Under the pieces are notes generated by a model. That model had not been told where the DNA came from. It saw only the letters and a list, made by a program, of their open reading frames with translations, and searched no databases. The translations under genes were made by a program, and so were the position numbers. A stretch of 5,954 bases of DNA from Aquificota bacterium. Its GTDB lineage: Bacteria; Aquificota; Aquificia; Aquificales; Hydrogenothermaceae. Of this stretch, positions 1 through 5,904 are shown one piece after another (positions within the stretch are counted from its first letter, which is position 1; every line of letters starts with the position of its first letter). The stretch lies in contig JAADDV010000128.1 in NCBI GenBank assembly GCA_013153795.1, positions 1-5,954 on the forward strand, given 5' to 3'.

Positions 1-703
1 GAATAAAAAATGATAAACCGCCTGTTAAAACAGACAAAGCTTGATGATTTTTTATAGTCTCTTTTATCTCTGGTAAATCCAATTCATTTTTCAAAATAGC
101 TTCTTTTATATCCTCTGTTTTTTCATTTTTCTTAAGTTTTGTTTCAAACAAAATACCAGAAGATATTAAAATATCCTTAAGCCTTTCAGGAGTAAGATTT
201 TTTATATTTAAAAAAAAATCATTTTGTGTAGAGTATAAAGATTCTAAGTTTTTGTTTTTTATAAGAGTTGTTAGGATACTAATAAAAATCTCCTTATTTT
301 TTGCCTTTACAAGAGAAGGGAGTGATTGAAAAATATTTTCTGAAATAATCTTTTCACCAAAGGGATTTTTTATTAATAGATTGGAGATTTCTTCTTTTAA
401 TAAATTTGGGTTTATTTGCACACTACCATCTTTATTTAAAACAGAAACTATCTGGAGTTTTATTTTTTTATCTACATCACTATCCATAACTTTTAGTAAA
501 AGCTGGGTATTTTTTCTGAGAGGAATCTCCGTATGAACTGTTATATGAATACCTTTTGCTTTTATTACAATCCCGCCAAATGGAAAAATATCTATTACTT
601 CTGCTTTTAGTATTTCACCAGGTTTTAGGATTATAGAATGTCCTACCGGTTTTGATATTTGCAAAAACTCATAAGGATAATTAAAAGGTTTAAAATAGAG
701 CAT
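1..703 (-). CDS. FliK-like flagellar hook-length control protein, N-terminal part (gene runs off the left edge)
   Basis: An open frame reads leftward from an ATG at 701-703 to the window edge without a stop, giving 234 codons; the 3' end lies outside. An AAGGAT ribosome site sits 6 bases before the start. Residues about 27-74 (LKPGEILKAEVIDIFPFGG onward to LLLKVMD) resemble the small beta-barrel module found near the N-terminus of many FliK-like proteins. Residues 170-190 (LTPERLKDILISSGILFETK) match the 'L+.L..SG+F+E..L' element I associate with the same family. Between them is a Lys/Asn/Ile-rich helical region. FliK proteins measure hook length and switch flagellar export specificity in the cytoplasm; the diagnostic C-terminal FliK domain would be off the window, so function is inferred. 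No signal peptide or membrane segment is visible. It is divergent from nuoF, with no other flagellar gene in view. It could instead be an uncharacterised protein sharing only the N-terminal fold. Confidence 0.6.
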   Translation of the reverse strand, partial: MLYFKPFNYPYEFLQISKPVGHSIILKPGEILKAEVIDIFPFGGIVIKAKGIHITVHTEIPLRKNTQLLLKVMDSDVDKKIKLQIVSVLNKDGSVQINPNLLKEEISNLLIKNPFGEKIISENIFQSLPSLVKAKNKEIFISILTTLIKNKNLESLYSTQNDFFLNIKNLTPERLKDILISSGILFETKLKKNEKTEDIKEAILKNELDLPEIKETIKNHQALSVLTGGLSFFI

Positions 704-726
704 TTTTAATCCTTGTAAAAAGCTAA

Positions 727-735
727 TGTTATAAT
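727..735 (+). promoter_or_regulatory. Extended -10 promoter for nuoF
   Basis: TGTTATAAT fits the extended -10 consensus TGnTATAAT exactly. A start of transcription near 741-742 would give a leader of about 35 bases before the nuoF ATG. A TTGTAA at 713-718 is too close (11 bases) to act as a normal -35, which agrees with an extended -10 type. The element overlaps the predicted start of the leftward transcript, so the two divergent promoters may interfere with each other. Confidence 0.5.
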
Positions 736-741
736 TTTAGG

Positions 742-750
742 AATATAAAA
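742..750 (-). promoter_or_regulatory. Possible -10 region for the leftward FliK-like gene
   Basis: Reading the minus strand, TATATT lies at 747-742, preceded by TTTGGTT with two bases between. The same arrangement, TTTGGTT-NN-TATAAT, occurs before purE. Transcription would begin near 735 and leave a leader of about 30 bases. No good -35 box is seen at 16-19 bases, so this is a weak call in AT-rich DNA. Confidence 0.3.
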
Positions 751-776
751 ACCAAATTTTAACCTGTGGTGAAAGT

Positions 777-2069
777 ATGGATATTAGAGAAAAAATACCA
801 CATCTTCCAGAAATCTATGTTGATAGTAATATAAATCTTCTTCTTAGAAGAGCAAAAGAAAACAGAACAGTTGACATAGAGGAATATGAAACAACAGGTG
901 GATACTCTGCATTAAAAAAAGCATTAAATAGATTTAAGCCTGAAGATGTTATTGCTCTAGTAGAAGAAAGCACTCTTAGAGGTAGAGGTGGTGCAGGTTT
1001 CCCAACAGGAAGAAAATGGCGTTTTGCTATTGCTAATCCTCAGCCTAGATATCTGGTTTGTAATGCTGACGAGTCAGAACCGGGAACATTTAAAGACAGA
1101 ATAATTATAGAAAGAGACCCTCATCTTCTTTTAGAAGGTATGATTATAGCTGGCTATGCAATAGGTGCAAAGGAAGGATATATCTATATAAGAGGGGAAT
1201 ATCCTGCTGGATACCAGATTTTGAAAAATGCTATTAGAGAAGCCAGAGAAGCTGGTTATTTAGGAGAAGATATTTTAGGAAGTGGATTTTCTTTTGATAT
1301 AAAAGTTTATAGAGGGGCTGGTGCATATATATGTGGTGAAGAAACAGCTTTAATAGAAAGTATAGAAGGAAAAAGAGGACACCCAAGATTAAAGCCTCCA
1401 TATCCGCCACAAGAAGGTCTTTATGGAAGACCAACAGTAGTGAACAACGTAGAGACACTATCTAATATACCTATTATTGTTACATACGAAGCTTATTTTA
1501 TGAATATTGGTCCTGCAGGATTTTATGGTCCTAAGCTTTTTCCTATTAGTGGAAAGGTTGAAAGACCAGGAGTATATGAAGCTACAATGGATATAACTTT
1601 GAGAGAACTAATAGAAATGGCTGGTGGTATAAAAGATGGGAAAAAGTTCAAAGCTGTTTTTTCCGGTGCTTTAGGTATTTATTCTGAAGAAGATTTAGAT
1701 ATGCCGATGGATTATTCACCTAAAGGTTTTGGTGGCACAGGAACAACAATAGTTTTAGATGAAGATGACTGTATTATAGATAGTCTTATAGTAATAGCAA
1801 ACTTTTTTTATCATGAAAGCTGCGGAAAATGCACTCCTTGTAGAGTTGGAACGTATGAGCAGCTAAATGTTTTAAGAAAGTTTCAAGATGGAACAGCATC
1901 AGAAAAAGATTTTAAATATTTAGAACACTTAGCCAAAAATATTCCTATTGGTTCAATCTGTGGTCTTGGATACTCAGCACCTCAAGCTATTGTAGATGCT
2001 ATGAGAAAATTCCCAGAAGAATTTAAAGCTCATCTAGAAGGAAAATGTCCAGCAGGTGTATGTTTTTAA
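777..2069 (+). CDS. nuoF: NADH-quinone oxidoreductase subunit F (NuoF), FMN- and NADH-binding subunit
   Basis: NuoF oxidises NADH at FMN and passes electrons through a 4Fe-4S cluster (N3) into the peripheral arm of complex I on the cytoplasmic side. Residues 69-81 (GRGGAGFPTGRKW) and 96-108 (NADESEPGTFKDR) form the FMN/NADH pocket; residues 180-203 include GAGAYICGEETALIES and EGKRGHPR. The cluster ligands are C349, C352 and C355 (ESCGKCTPCR) plus C395 (SICGLG). The length of 430 residues is normal. ATG 777 is the only start after the in-frame stop at 738-740, and GGTGA lies 5 bases before it. The chain ends in CPAGVCF, bringing two extra cysteines (C424, C429) that recall the linker before the C-terminal ferredoxin domain of HndC-type hydrogenase subunits, but no such domain follows. 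No nuoE or nuoG is adjacent. A diaphorase subunit of a hydrogenase or formate dehydrogenase is the main alternative; overall resemblance favours complex I. Confidence 0.95.
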   Translation: MDIREKIPHLPEIYVDSNINLLLRRAKENRTVDIEEYETTGGYSALKKALNRFKPEDVIALVEESTLRGRGGAGFPTGRKWRFAIANPQPRYLVCNADESEPGTFKDRIIIERDPHLLLEGMIIAGYAIGAKEGYIYIRGEYPAGYQILKNAIREAREAGYLGEDILGSGFSFDIKVYRGAGAYICGEETALIESIEGKRGHPRLKPPYPPQEGLYGRPTVVNNVETLSNIPIIVTYEAYFMNIGPAGFYGPKLFPISGKVERPGVYEATMDITLRELIEMAGGIKDGKKFKAVFSGALGIYSEEDLDMPMDYSPKGFGGTGTTIVLDEDDCIIDSLIVIANFFYHESCGKCTPCRVGTYEQLNVLRKFQDGTASEKDFKYLEHLAKNIPIGSICGLGYSAPQAIVDAMRKFPEEFKAHLEGKCPAGVCF

Positions 2070-2076
2070 AAACTTC

Positions 2077-2084
2077 AAGGAGGT
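2077..2084 (+). promoter_or_regulatory. Strong ribosome binding site fixing the peroxiredoxin start
   Basis: AAGGAGGT, near-perfect complement to the 16S rRNA tail, lies 4 bases before ATG 2089. A longer frame from GTG 2056 exists, but it would overlap the nuoF end and add 11 residues encoded by the ribosome site itself. ATG 2089 is therefore the start. Confidence 0.85.
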
Positions 2085-2088
2085 ATAT

Positions 2089-2577
2089 ATGCTAGAAGAG
2101 AAAATGAAAGCTCCTGATTTTTGTCTACCAGGGCTTACTCCAGAAGGAGAAGAAAAAGAAATTTGTTTAAATGATTTACTCTCTCAAGGGAAATATATAA
2201 TTCTTTATTTTTATCCAAAAGACAATACTCCCGGTTGCACCACAGAAGCTTGTGATTTTCGAGACAATCTTAATGTTTTGTCTGATAAAGCTATAGTGGT
2301 AGGAGTAAGTCCAGATAGCGTTCAAAGTCATAAGAAATTTAAAGAAAAATATAATCTAAATTTTTACCTTTTATCAGATAAGGATAAAAAAGTTCTTGAA
2401 AGTTATGATGCATATGGAGAAAAAAAAGCATATGGAAAAATAACAAAAGGTGTTATTCGCTCTACTTATATTATTTCTCCAGAAGGTATAATAGAAAAGA
2501 AATGGAGAAATGTTAAAGCTAAAGGCCATGTTGCAAAGGTTTTAGAAGAATTTAACAAACTTGTTAATAACAAATAA
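2089..2577 (+). CDS. bcp: PrxQ/Bcp-type thiol peroxidase (peroxiredoxin)
   Basis: This cytoplasmic enzyme reduces hydrogen peroxide and organic hydroperoxides with thioredoxin-type donors. From ATG 2089 it has 162 residues, usual for the family. The peroxidatic site is at 43-50 (PKDNTPGC), with T47, P48 and the peroxidatic C50. The resolving cysteine C55 is five residues on (CTTEAC), the atypical 2-Cys arrangement typical of PrxQ/Bcp. R124 in GVIRSTYII is the likely catalytic arginine. The first residues, KAPDFCLPGLTPEG, are the family's usual opening. C12 and C26 are extra cysteines of unknown role. The gene starts 19 bases after nuoF and is very likely co-transcribed with it, then ends just before a terminator. 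Placing a peroxide scavenger next to the flavin subunit, a known site of reactive oxygen formation in complex I, makes physiological sense; that link is inference. Confidence 0.93.
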   Translation: MLEEKMKAPDFCLPGLTPEGEEKEICLNDLLSQGKYIILYFYPKDNTPGCTTEACDFRDNLNVLSDKAIVVGVSPDSVQSHKKFKEKYNLNFYLLSDKDKKVLESYDAYGEKKAYGKITKGVIRSTYIISPEGIIEKKWRNVKAKGHVAKVLEEFNKLVNNK

Positions 2578-2584
2578 TCTTTGT

Positions 2585-2615
2585 TAGCCCGCTTTCAAGC
2601 GGGCTAGTGTTTTTA
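2585..2615 (+). terminator. Intrinsic terminator of nuoF-bcp
   Basis: A perfect 9-bp stem (TAGCCCGCT at 2585-2593 with AGCGGGCTA at 2598-2606, loop TTCA) is followed by GTGTTTTTA. It begins 7 bases after the bcp stop. The T-run exists only in the rightward direction, so it serves the plus-strand unit. Read leftward, the stem has no U-tract, so its use by the converging operon is doubtful. The T-run overlaps the last codons of the leftward DUF59 gene. Confidence 0.9.
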
Positions 2616-2951
2616 TATCTTCCAGCCTAAACTTCTAAGTTTTTCTTTTCCTTCAGAAGAAATAAAATCTGTATTCCAAGGATTTGAAAAATCAAATTTT
2701 ATAGAGATTTCATTTAAAGCAGGAAAGGTATCTTTAAGTTTATTTATTATAGATTTTACTATATAGCTTTCCATAGGGCAGTCTTGAGTTGTAAGAGTTG
2801 CAACAATCGAAAGGTTATTATCCTCGTCAACTTTTATTTCTCTTATAAAACCTAGTGAAACAATATCTAAAGGTATTTCTGGGTCATTAATTTCTCTTAA
2901 AATGTTTAAGATATCAAATTCAGTTATTTTTTCCATAACTTGCCTATCCAT
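2613..2951 (-). CDS. DUF59/MIP18-family protein, probable Fe-S cluster assembly factor (SufT/PaaD-like)
   Basis: A small one-domain protein of 112 residues, normal for the family. Residues 12-36 carry the hallmark beginning FDILNILREINDPEIPLDIV, then SLGFI. TTQDCPM at 54-60 holds C58, which aligns with the reactive cysteine of MIP18/CIA2 proteins, and NPW lies at 90-92. Relatives help mature Fe-S proteins or belong to the PaaD group; the exact client here cannot be read from sequence. The start is ATG 2951 with GGGAG 5 bases before it; that ribosome site overlaps the pyrC TAG stop (TAGGGAG), which indicates tight operon coupling. A second in-frame ATG five codons later is less well placed. 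The C-terminal residues RSLGWKI follow a short extension beyond the core. There is no membrane segment or signal peptide. It is the last gene of the purE-lepB-pyrC unit, with no suf or isc gene in view. Confidence 0.85.
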   Translation of the reverse strand: MDRQVMEKITEFDILNILREINDPEIPLDIVSLGFIREIKVDEDNNLSIVATLTTQDCPMESYIVKSIINKLKDTFPALNEISIKFDFSNPWNTDFISSEGKEKLRSLGWKI

Positions 2952-2960
2952 AAAAGCTCC

Positions 2961-4238
2961 CTAACCTTTGTAAACTAATTTTCCATTATAAAAAGTATAC
3001 TTTACTTTTCCTACAAGTTTTCTTCCTAACAAAGGAGTGTTTTTACTTTTAGAATATATAACATCTTCTGTAACTTCCCAGCTTTCAGTAGGATTAAAAA
3101 CTGTAAATTCTGCTAATTCTCCTTCTTTGATTTGAGGAGGTTTTAGTCCAATTTTTTCTGCTGGTTTTGTTGAAAGAACTTCAACAGCTCTTTTCATATC
3201 AAAATAATCTTTTTTTACCAATTCAAGGACAATAGGGAGTGCAAATTGAAGTCCTATCATACCTGGAGGACAAAGGTGATGTTCTAATAATTTTTCTTGG
3301 TGAGCATGAGGAGCATGGTCAGTTGCTACAAAATCTATAATACCTGAAGCTAATGCCCATCTTACAGCTTCTATATCTTCATGCTCTCTTAGAGGAGGAG
3401 ATACTTTAGCAACACAAGAAAAATCTAACCACTCTTCATCGGCAAGATATAGATGATGAGGTGTAACTTCTGCAGTTACTTTAGCTCCCATTGCTTTTGC
3501 CCATGTAACAATTTCAACACCTACTTTTGTTGATAAATGGCATATATGAACAGGCATACCTGTATGAAGAGAAAGAATACAATCTCTAGCAATCATAGTA
3601 TCTTCAGCTTCAGGAGGTAAAGGAGGAAGTCCTAAAGCTGCTGCTATTTCCCCTTCATGAGCAACACCATCTGAAGAAAGGGATAGGTCTTCACAATGGT
3701 CTGCAACAAATGAACCTATTGAGCCTGCAAATTCCATTGCTTTTCTCATTATATGAGAATCCATTACTGGAGCTCCATCATCTGTAAAATAAACAGCTCC
3801 AGCATCTTTTAATAATGACATTTCAGTAAGTTCTTTTCCTTTTCTGCCTTTTGTTATTGCTCCTGCTGGTAAAACCCTGCAAAGACCTACTTCTTCTCCT
3901 TTTTCTATCACATATCTTATTAAAGAAGCATCATCTAAAGCAGGTATAGTATTGGGCATACATACAACTGTTGTGTATCCTCCTGCCACAGCTGCAAGAC
4001 TTCCTGTCCTTATATCTTCTTTGTATGTTTGTCCTGGGTCTCTTAAATGAGCATGAATATCTACAAAAGAAGGAGAGATAATACAATCTTTGATATCTTT
4101 AACTTCACAACCAGCAAAAGGGGAAATATCTTTTTCTATTTTTTTTATTTTTCCATTTTCTATAAGGATGTCTTTAAAATCTGAAACTCCACTTACAGGG
4201 TCAATAAGAAAACCACCTTTAAGAAGAATGTGGCTCAA
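2961..4238 (-). CDS. pyrC: Dihydroorotase (class I, zinc amidohydrolase)
   Basis: Catalyses the reversible cyclisation of carbamoyl aspartate to dihydroorotate, the third step of pyrimidine synthesis. The 425 residues are normal for the class I bacterial enzyme. Metal-site motifs: DIHAHLRDPG at 60-69 (H62, H64), FTDDG at 151-155 (D153 or D154), ADHCED at 179-184 (H181), HICHLST at 231-237 (H231, H234) and ATDHAPH at 305-311 (D307). This ligand pattern closely matches what I recall for Aquifex aeolicus dihydroorotase, where an aspartate takes the place of the carboxylated lysine. C182, next to H181, corresponds to a cysteine I recall binding zinc in the isolated Aquifex enzyme, which is active only in complex with aspartate carbamoyltransferase (PyrB). 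No pyrB is in the window. Translation starts at TTG 4238: a TAG stop lies two codons upstream, and the next in-frame ATG is codon 94. The gene is 40 bases after lepB and abuts the DUF59 gene. Confidence 0.95.
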   Translation of the reverse strand: MSHILLKGGFLIDPVSGVSDFKDILIENGKIKKIEKDISPFAGCEVKDIKDCIISPSFVDIHAHLRDPGQTYKEDIRTGSLAAVAGGYTTVVCMPNTIPALDDASLIRYVIEKGEEVGLCRVLPAGAITKGRKGKELTEMSLLKDAGAVYFTDDGAPVMDSHIMRKAMEFAGSIGSFVADHCEDLSLSSDGVAHEGEIAAALGLPPLPPEAEDTMIARDCILSLHTGMPVHICHLSTKVGVEIVTWAKAMGAKVTAEVTPHHLYLADEEWLDFSCVAKVSPPLREHEDIEAVRWALASGIIDFVATDHAPHAHQEKLLEHHLCPPGMIGLQFALPIVLELVKKDYFDMKRAVEVLSTKPAEKIGLKPPQIKEGELAEFTVFNPTESWEVTEDVIYSKSKNTPLLGRKLVGKVKYTFYNGKLVYKG

Positions 4239-4243
4239 GTTCT

Positions 4244-4250
4244 ACCTCCT
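4244..4250 (-). promoter_or_regulatory. Ribosome binding site supporting the pyrC TTG start
   Basis: AGGAGGT on the minus strand, with GGAGG six bases before TTG 4238. The strong site presumably compensates for the weaker TTG initiation codon. An in-frame TAG falls between the site and the start, which rules out any longer protein. Confidence 0.85.
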
Positions 4251-4278
4251 GAAGAATATGAAAATTTTGATGTATGAA

Positions 4279-5007
4279 TTATCTTATTACTTTTCCTATC
4301 CTATTAAATCTAATACCAGGGTGTTTGGTGTCAATTGAAAAGTATATAACAAAAGCAATTCCTATTAAATAATCATCTGGGACAAAACCCCAAAACCTAC
4401 TATCTCTACTATTATCTCTATTGTCTCCTAAAACAAAATAATAACCTTCAGGCACTTCTACAGGACCAAAGTCCTTTCCCTCTCCATCAAAAATTTCCAT
4501 TATTGTATAGCTATAAACAGTCCCATCTTTTCGAGGAATATATTCCATATATTTAGTTGCCTGATAATTTTCTTCATGATAAAAGCCTATTTGCTTTCTT
4601 TCTAAAGGTTTTCCATTTAAATAAACAATATCATTTTTAACTTCTACAATATCCCCCGGTAAACCAATAATTCTTTTTATAAAATCTATCTTTGGATTTT
4701 CAGGATATTTAAATACTACGACATCTCCTCTTTTAGGTTTTGTTATTCTGTTTTTGTATCTAAAAAATGTTATTTCTGTAAAAGGAATTCCAATAGACCA
4801 ATCTCCATAAACAAGTTTATTTACTAGAATGAAATCTCCAACTAAAAGAGTTGGCTTCATTGAACCAGAAGGAATATTAAATGCCTGTGCAAAAAATATA
4901 CGAATAATAGAAACTGCAATTACTATAAAAAGAACAGTTTTAAAGAAATCTTTTATGGTTTTTTTGTCAAAAAATTCTTTTTCCTTTTTTTCTTCTTTGT
5001 TTTCCAT
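4279..5007 (-). CDS. lepB: Signal peptidase I
   Basis: A membrane-anchored serine/lysine protease that removes signal peptides from exported proteins on the outer face of the cytoplasmic membrane. The order is a charged N-terminus (1-21, rich in Lys/Glu), one transmembrane segment at about 22-41 (FFKTVLFIVIAVSIIRIFFA), then the catalytic domain. The nucleophile is S49 in IPSGSMKPTL and the general-base lysine is K111 in DFIKRIIGLPGD. Box E is GDNRDNSRDSRFWG at 194-207. RGDVVVFKYP at 93-102 is the usual box C/D approach region. At 242 residues it is a compact single-anchor type, shorter than the two-anchor E. coli enzyme. The ATG at 5007 has AGAGAGG four bases upstream. It lies 12 bases after purE and 40 before pyrC, so it is mid-operon. 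All catalytic boxes appear intact. Confidence 0.96.
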   Translation of the reverse strand: MENKEEKKEKEFFDKKTIKDFFKTVLFIVIAVSIIRIFFAQAFNIPSGSMKPTLLVGDFILVNKLVYGDWSIGIPFTEITFFRYKNRITKPKRGDVVVFKYPENPKIDFIKRIIGLPGDIVEVKNDIVYLNGKPLERKQIGFYHEENYQATKYMEYIPRKDGTVYSYTIMEIFDGEGKDFGPVEVPEGYYFVLGDNRDNSRDSRFWGFVPDDYLIGIAFVIYFSIDTKHPGIRFNRIGKVIR

Positions 5008-5019
5008 TTAGCCTCTCTC

Positions 5020-5520
5020 TTATGGGTTATAGCTATAAGCTTTAGCTTCTTCGTTAGCTTTTAAAACTTTTTCTTTCATTTCTTTTTTATAGGCTTTAAG
5101 TTTTTCTCTAAGCTCAGGATATCCAACTGATAAAATCTGAGCAGCTAAAACTGCAGCATTTGTGGCTCCAGCTTTTCCTGTTGTAACAGTTGCTACTGGA
5201 ACTCCCGGTGGCATTTGAACTGTTGATAAAAGAGAATCAAAACCTTTAAAAGAAGAGTTGTCAACTGGTATTCCAATTACTGGTATTGTTACTTTTCCTG
5301 CTATTGTCCCAGCTAAATGAGCGGCAAATCCAGCAGCAGCTATAATTACTCTATAGTTTTCATCAGCAGTTTTGCATACTTCTGCTACCTCATCTGGTGT
5401 TCTATGGGCTGAAAGAATATATACATCAAAAGGAATTTCAAACTTTTTTAATGTATCAAAACAGCTTTTCATTAATTCTAAATCGGACTTACTACCCATA
5501 AAGACAGCAACTTTCTTCAT
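5020..5520 (-). CDS. purE: N5-carboxyaminoimidazole ribonucleotide mutase (PurE)
   Basis: Converts N5-CAIR to CAIR in purine synthesis, normally after the PurK step. The protein has 166 residues, usual for a stand-alone PurE. The phosphate-binding MGSKSDLELM lies at 8-17, and SAHRTP at 37-42 holds the catalytic histidine H39. The second active-site loop AAAGFAAHLAG at 61-71 holds H68. QMPPGVPVATV at 102-112 and ATNAAVLAAQIL at 119-130 complete the core, followed by a charged helical tail. The loop reads FAAHLAG rather than the common GAAHLPG, a mild departure that I believe also occurs in other lineages. The start is ATG 5520 with a strong AAAGGAGG at 5533-5526. It is the first gene of the leftward operon, with a promoter about 75 bases upstream. 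purK is not in the window, so whether this enzyme uses N5-CAIR or AIR plus CO2 is judged from family resemblance alone. Confidence 0.95.
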   Translation of the reverse strand: MKKVAVFMGSKSDLELMKSCFDTLKKFEIPFDVYILSAHRTPDEVAEVCKTADENYRVIIAAAGFAAHLAGTIAGKVTIPVIGIPVDNSSFKGFDSLLSTVQMPPGVPVATVTTGKAGATNAAVLAAQILSVGYPELREKLKAYKKEMKEKVLKANEEAKAYSYNP

Positions 5521-5591
5521 TAAAACCTCCTTTCTTTTAGTGAAATTTTATTTAGAAATATGTGAAAAATCCGTTAAAACAGGCTGAAATT

Positions 5592-5600
5592 ATTATATCA
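5592..5600 (-). promoter_or_regulatory. Extended -10 promoter for the purE-lepB-pyrC-DUF59 operon
   Basis: TGATATAAT on the minus strand matches the extended -10 consensus TGnTATAAT. A TTAAGA at 5622-5617 could serve as a poor -35 at a 19-base spacing. Transcription from about 5585 would give a leader of roughly 65 bases before purE. I see no purine riboswitch fold or attenuator in that short leader, though a leader this size could hide a repressor site. Confidence 0.55.
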
Positions 5601-5749
5601 ACCAAATTTTAGTTTTTCTTAACTTATCTTTCGTATAAAAATTTTTTGCAATTTGAGAAAAATGTGTTAAGATAATTTACAGTTATAGGATAGTTGGCAT
5701 AAGAAAAGGGTTTATTGGAAAAGGAATAAGGTAAGCTGAAAGGGTGTAT

Positions 5750-5767
5750 GTAATCAATAATGATTAC
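5750..5767. repeat. Perfect short hairpin (GTAATCA-ATAA-TGATTAC)
   Basis: A 7-bp perfect stem with a four-base loop. As DNA it is an inverted repeat of the size of a dimeric regulator's operator; as RNA it is a weak stem-loop. It is more than 150 bases upstream of the purE promoter, too far for simple repression. Confidence 0.6.
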
Positions 5768-5787
5768 TATTAATGAGTTGCATTTTG

Positions 5788-5855
5788 AATAGAAAATATA
5801 TTTCTGCGTGAATTGGCTTATAATAAGCATTTCCGAAAATATAATAGAAAATATA
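5788..5855 (+). repeat. 13-base direct repeat, two copies
   Basis: AATAGAAAATATA occurs at 5788-5800 and again at 5843-5855, a 55-base period; its core GAAAATATA occurs a third time at 5835-5843. The sequence is low-complexity and AT-rich, so the repeat may be trivial. Confidence 0.55.
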
Positions 5856-5879
5856 ATTGCATTACTAGAGGTTCGATGC

Positions 5880-5904
5880 AAAAAACCCCTTTCAGCGAGG
5901 AGTC
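5880..5904 (-). terminator. Weak terminator-like hairpin for a transcript entering from the right
   Basis: On the minus strand, GACTCCT (5904-5898) can pair with AGGGGTT (5890-5884) including G-T pairs, with loop CGCTGAA, ahead of a run of six T (5885-5880). It follows closely on a TAG at 5915-5913, which closes a 13-codon frame entering from the window edge. The stem is short and uses the same bases as the inverted repeat, so only one of the two readings is likely. Confidence 0.3.

Larger units (their letters stand above)
5735..5896. repeat. 10-base inverted repeat enclosing 142 bases with internal hairpins
   Basis: GCTGAAAGGG at 5735-5744 is perfectly complementary to CCCTTTCAGC at 5887-5896. 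Three smaller hairpins nest inside without conflict, at 5750-5767, 5816-5828 and 5857-5881. The arrangement could be the closing helix of a structured RNA, the ends of a small non-autonomous element, or chance; a 10-base match in a few hundred AT-rich bases is not rare enough to exclude chance. Confidence 0.35.

Noticed and set aside
2056..2088. Longer peroxiredoxin from GTG 2056
   Set aside because: The extra 11 residues overlap the nuoF end and are encoded by the ribosome site itself; ATG 2089 has an excellent site at the right distance and gives the normal N-terminus.
2578..2612. Bidirectional use of the 2585-2606 hairpin
   Set aside because: Read leftward, the bases after the stem are ACAAAGATTATT, with no U-run, so termination of the pyrC-DUF59 transcript there is not supported.
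5521..5585. Purine riboswitch or attenuator in the purE leader
   Set aside because: The leader is only about 65 bases, with no conserved purine-aptamer junction and no terminator hairpin before the ribosome site.
5624..5881. Leftward 85-residue open frame from TTG 5881
   Set aside because: The composition (Ile, Phe, Tyr, Ser and Asn rich, few Glu/Lys/Gly) is what AT-rich noncoding DNA gives and unlike the neighbouring proteins. It resembles no family I know, and the GGGG before the TTG is part of the terminator-like stem. It stops just short of the purE promoter. I treat it as spurious.
5863..5881. tRNA-like T-arm (GAGGTTCGATGC)
   Set aside because: GGTTCGA resembles a T-loop, but there is no matching stem, anticodon arm, D-arm or acceptor stem around it.
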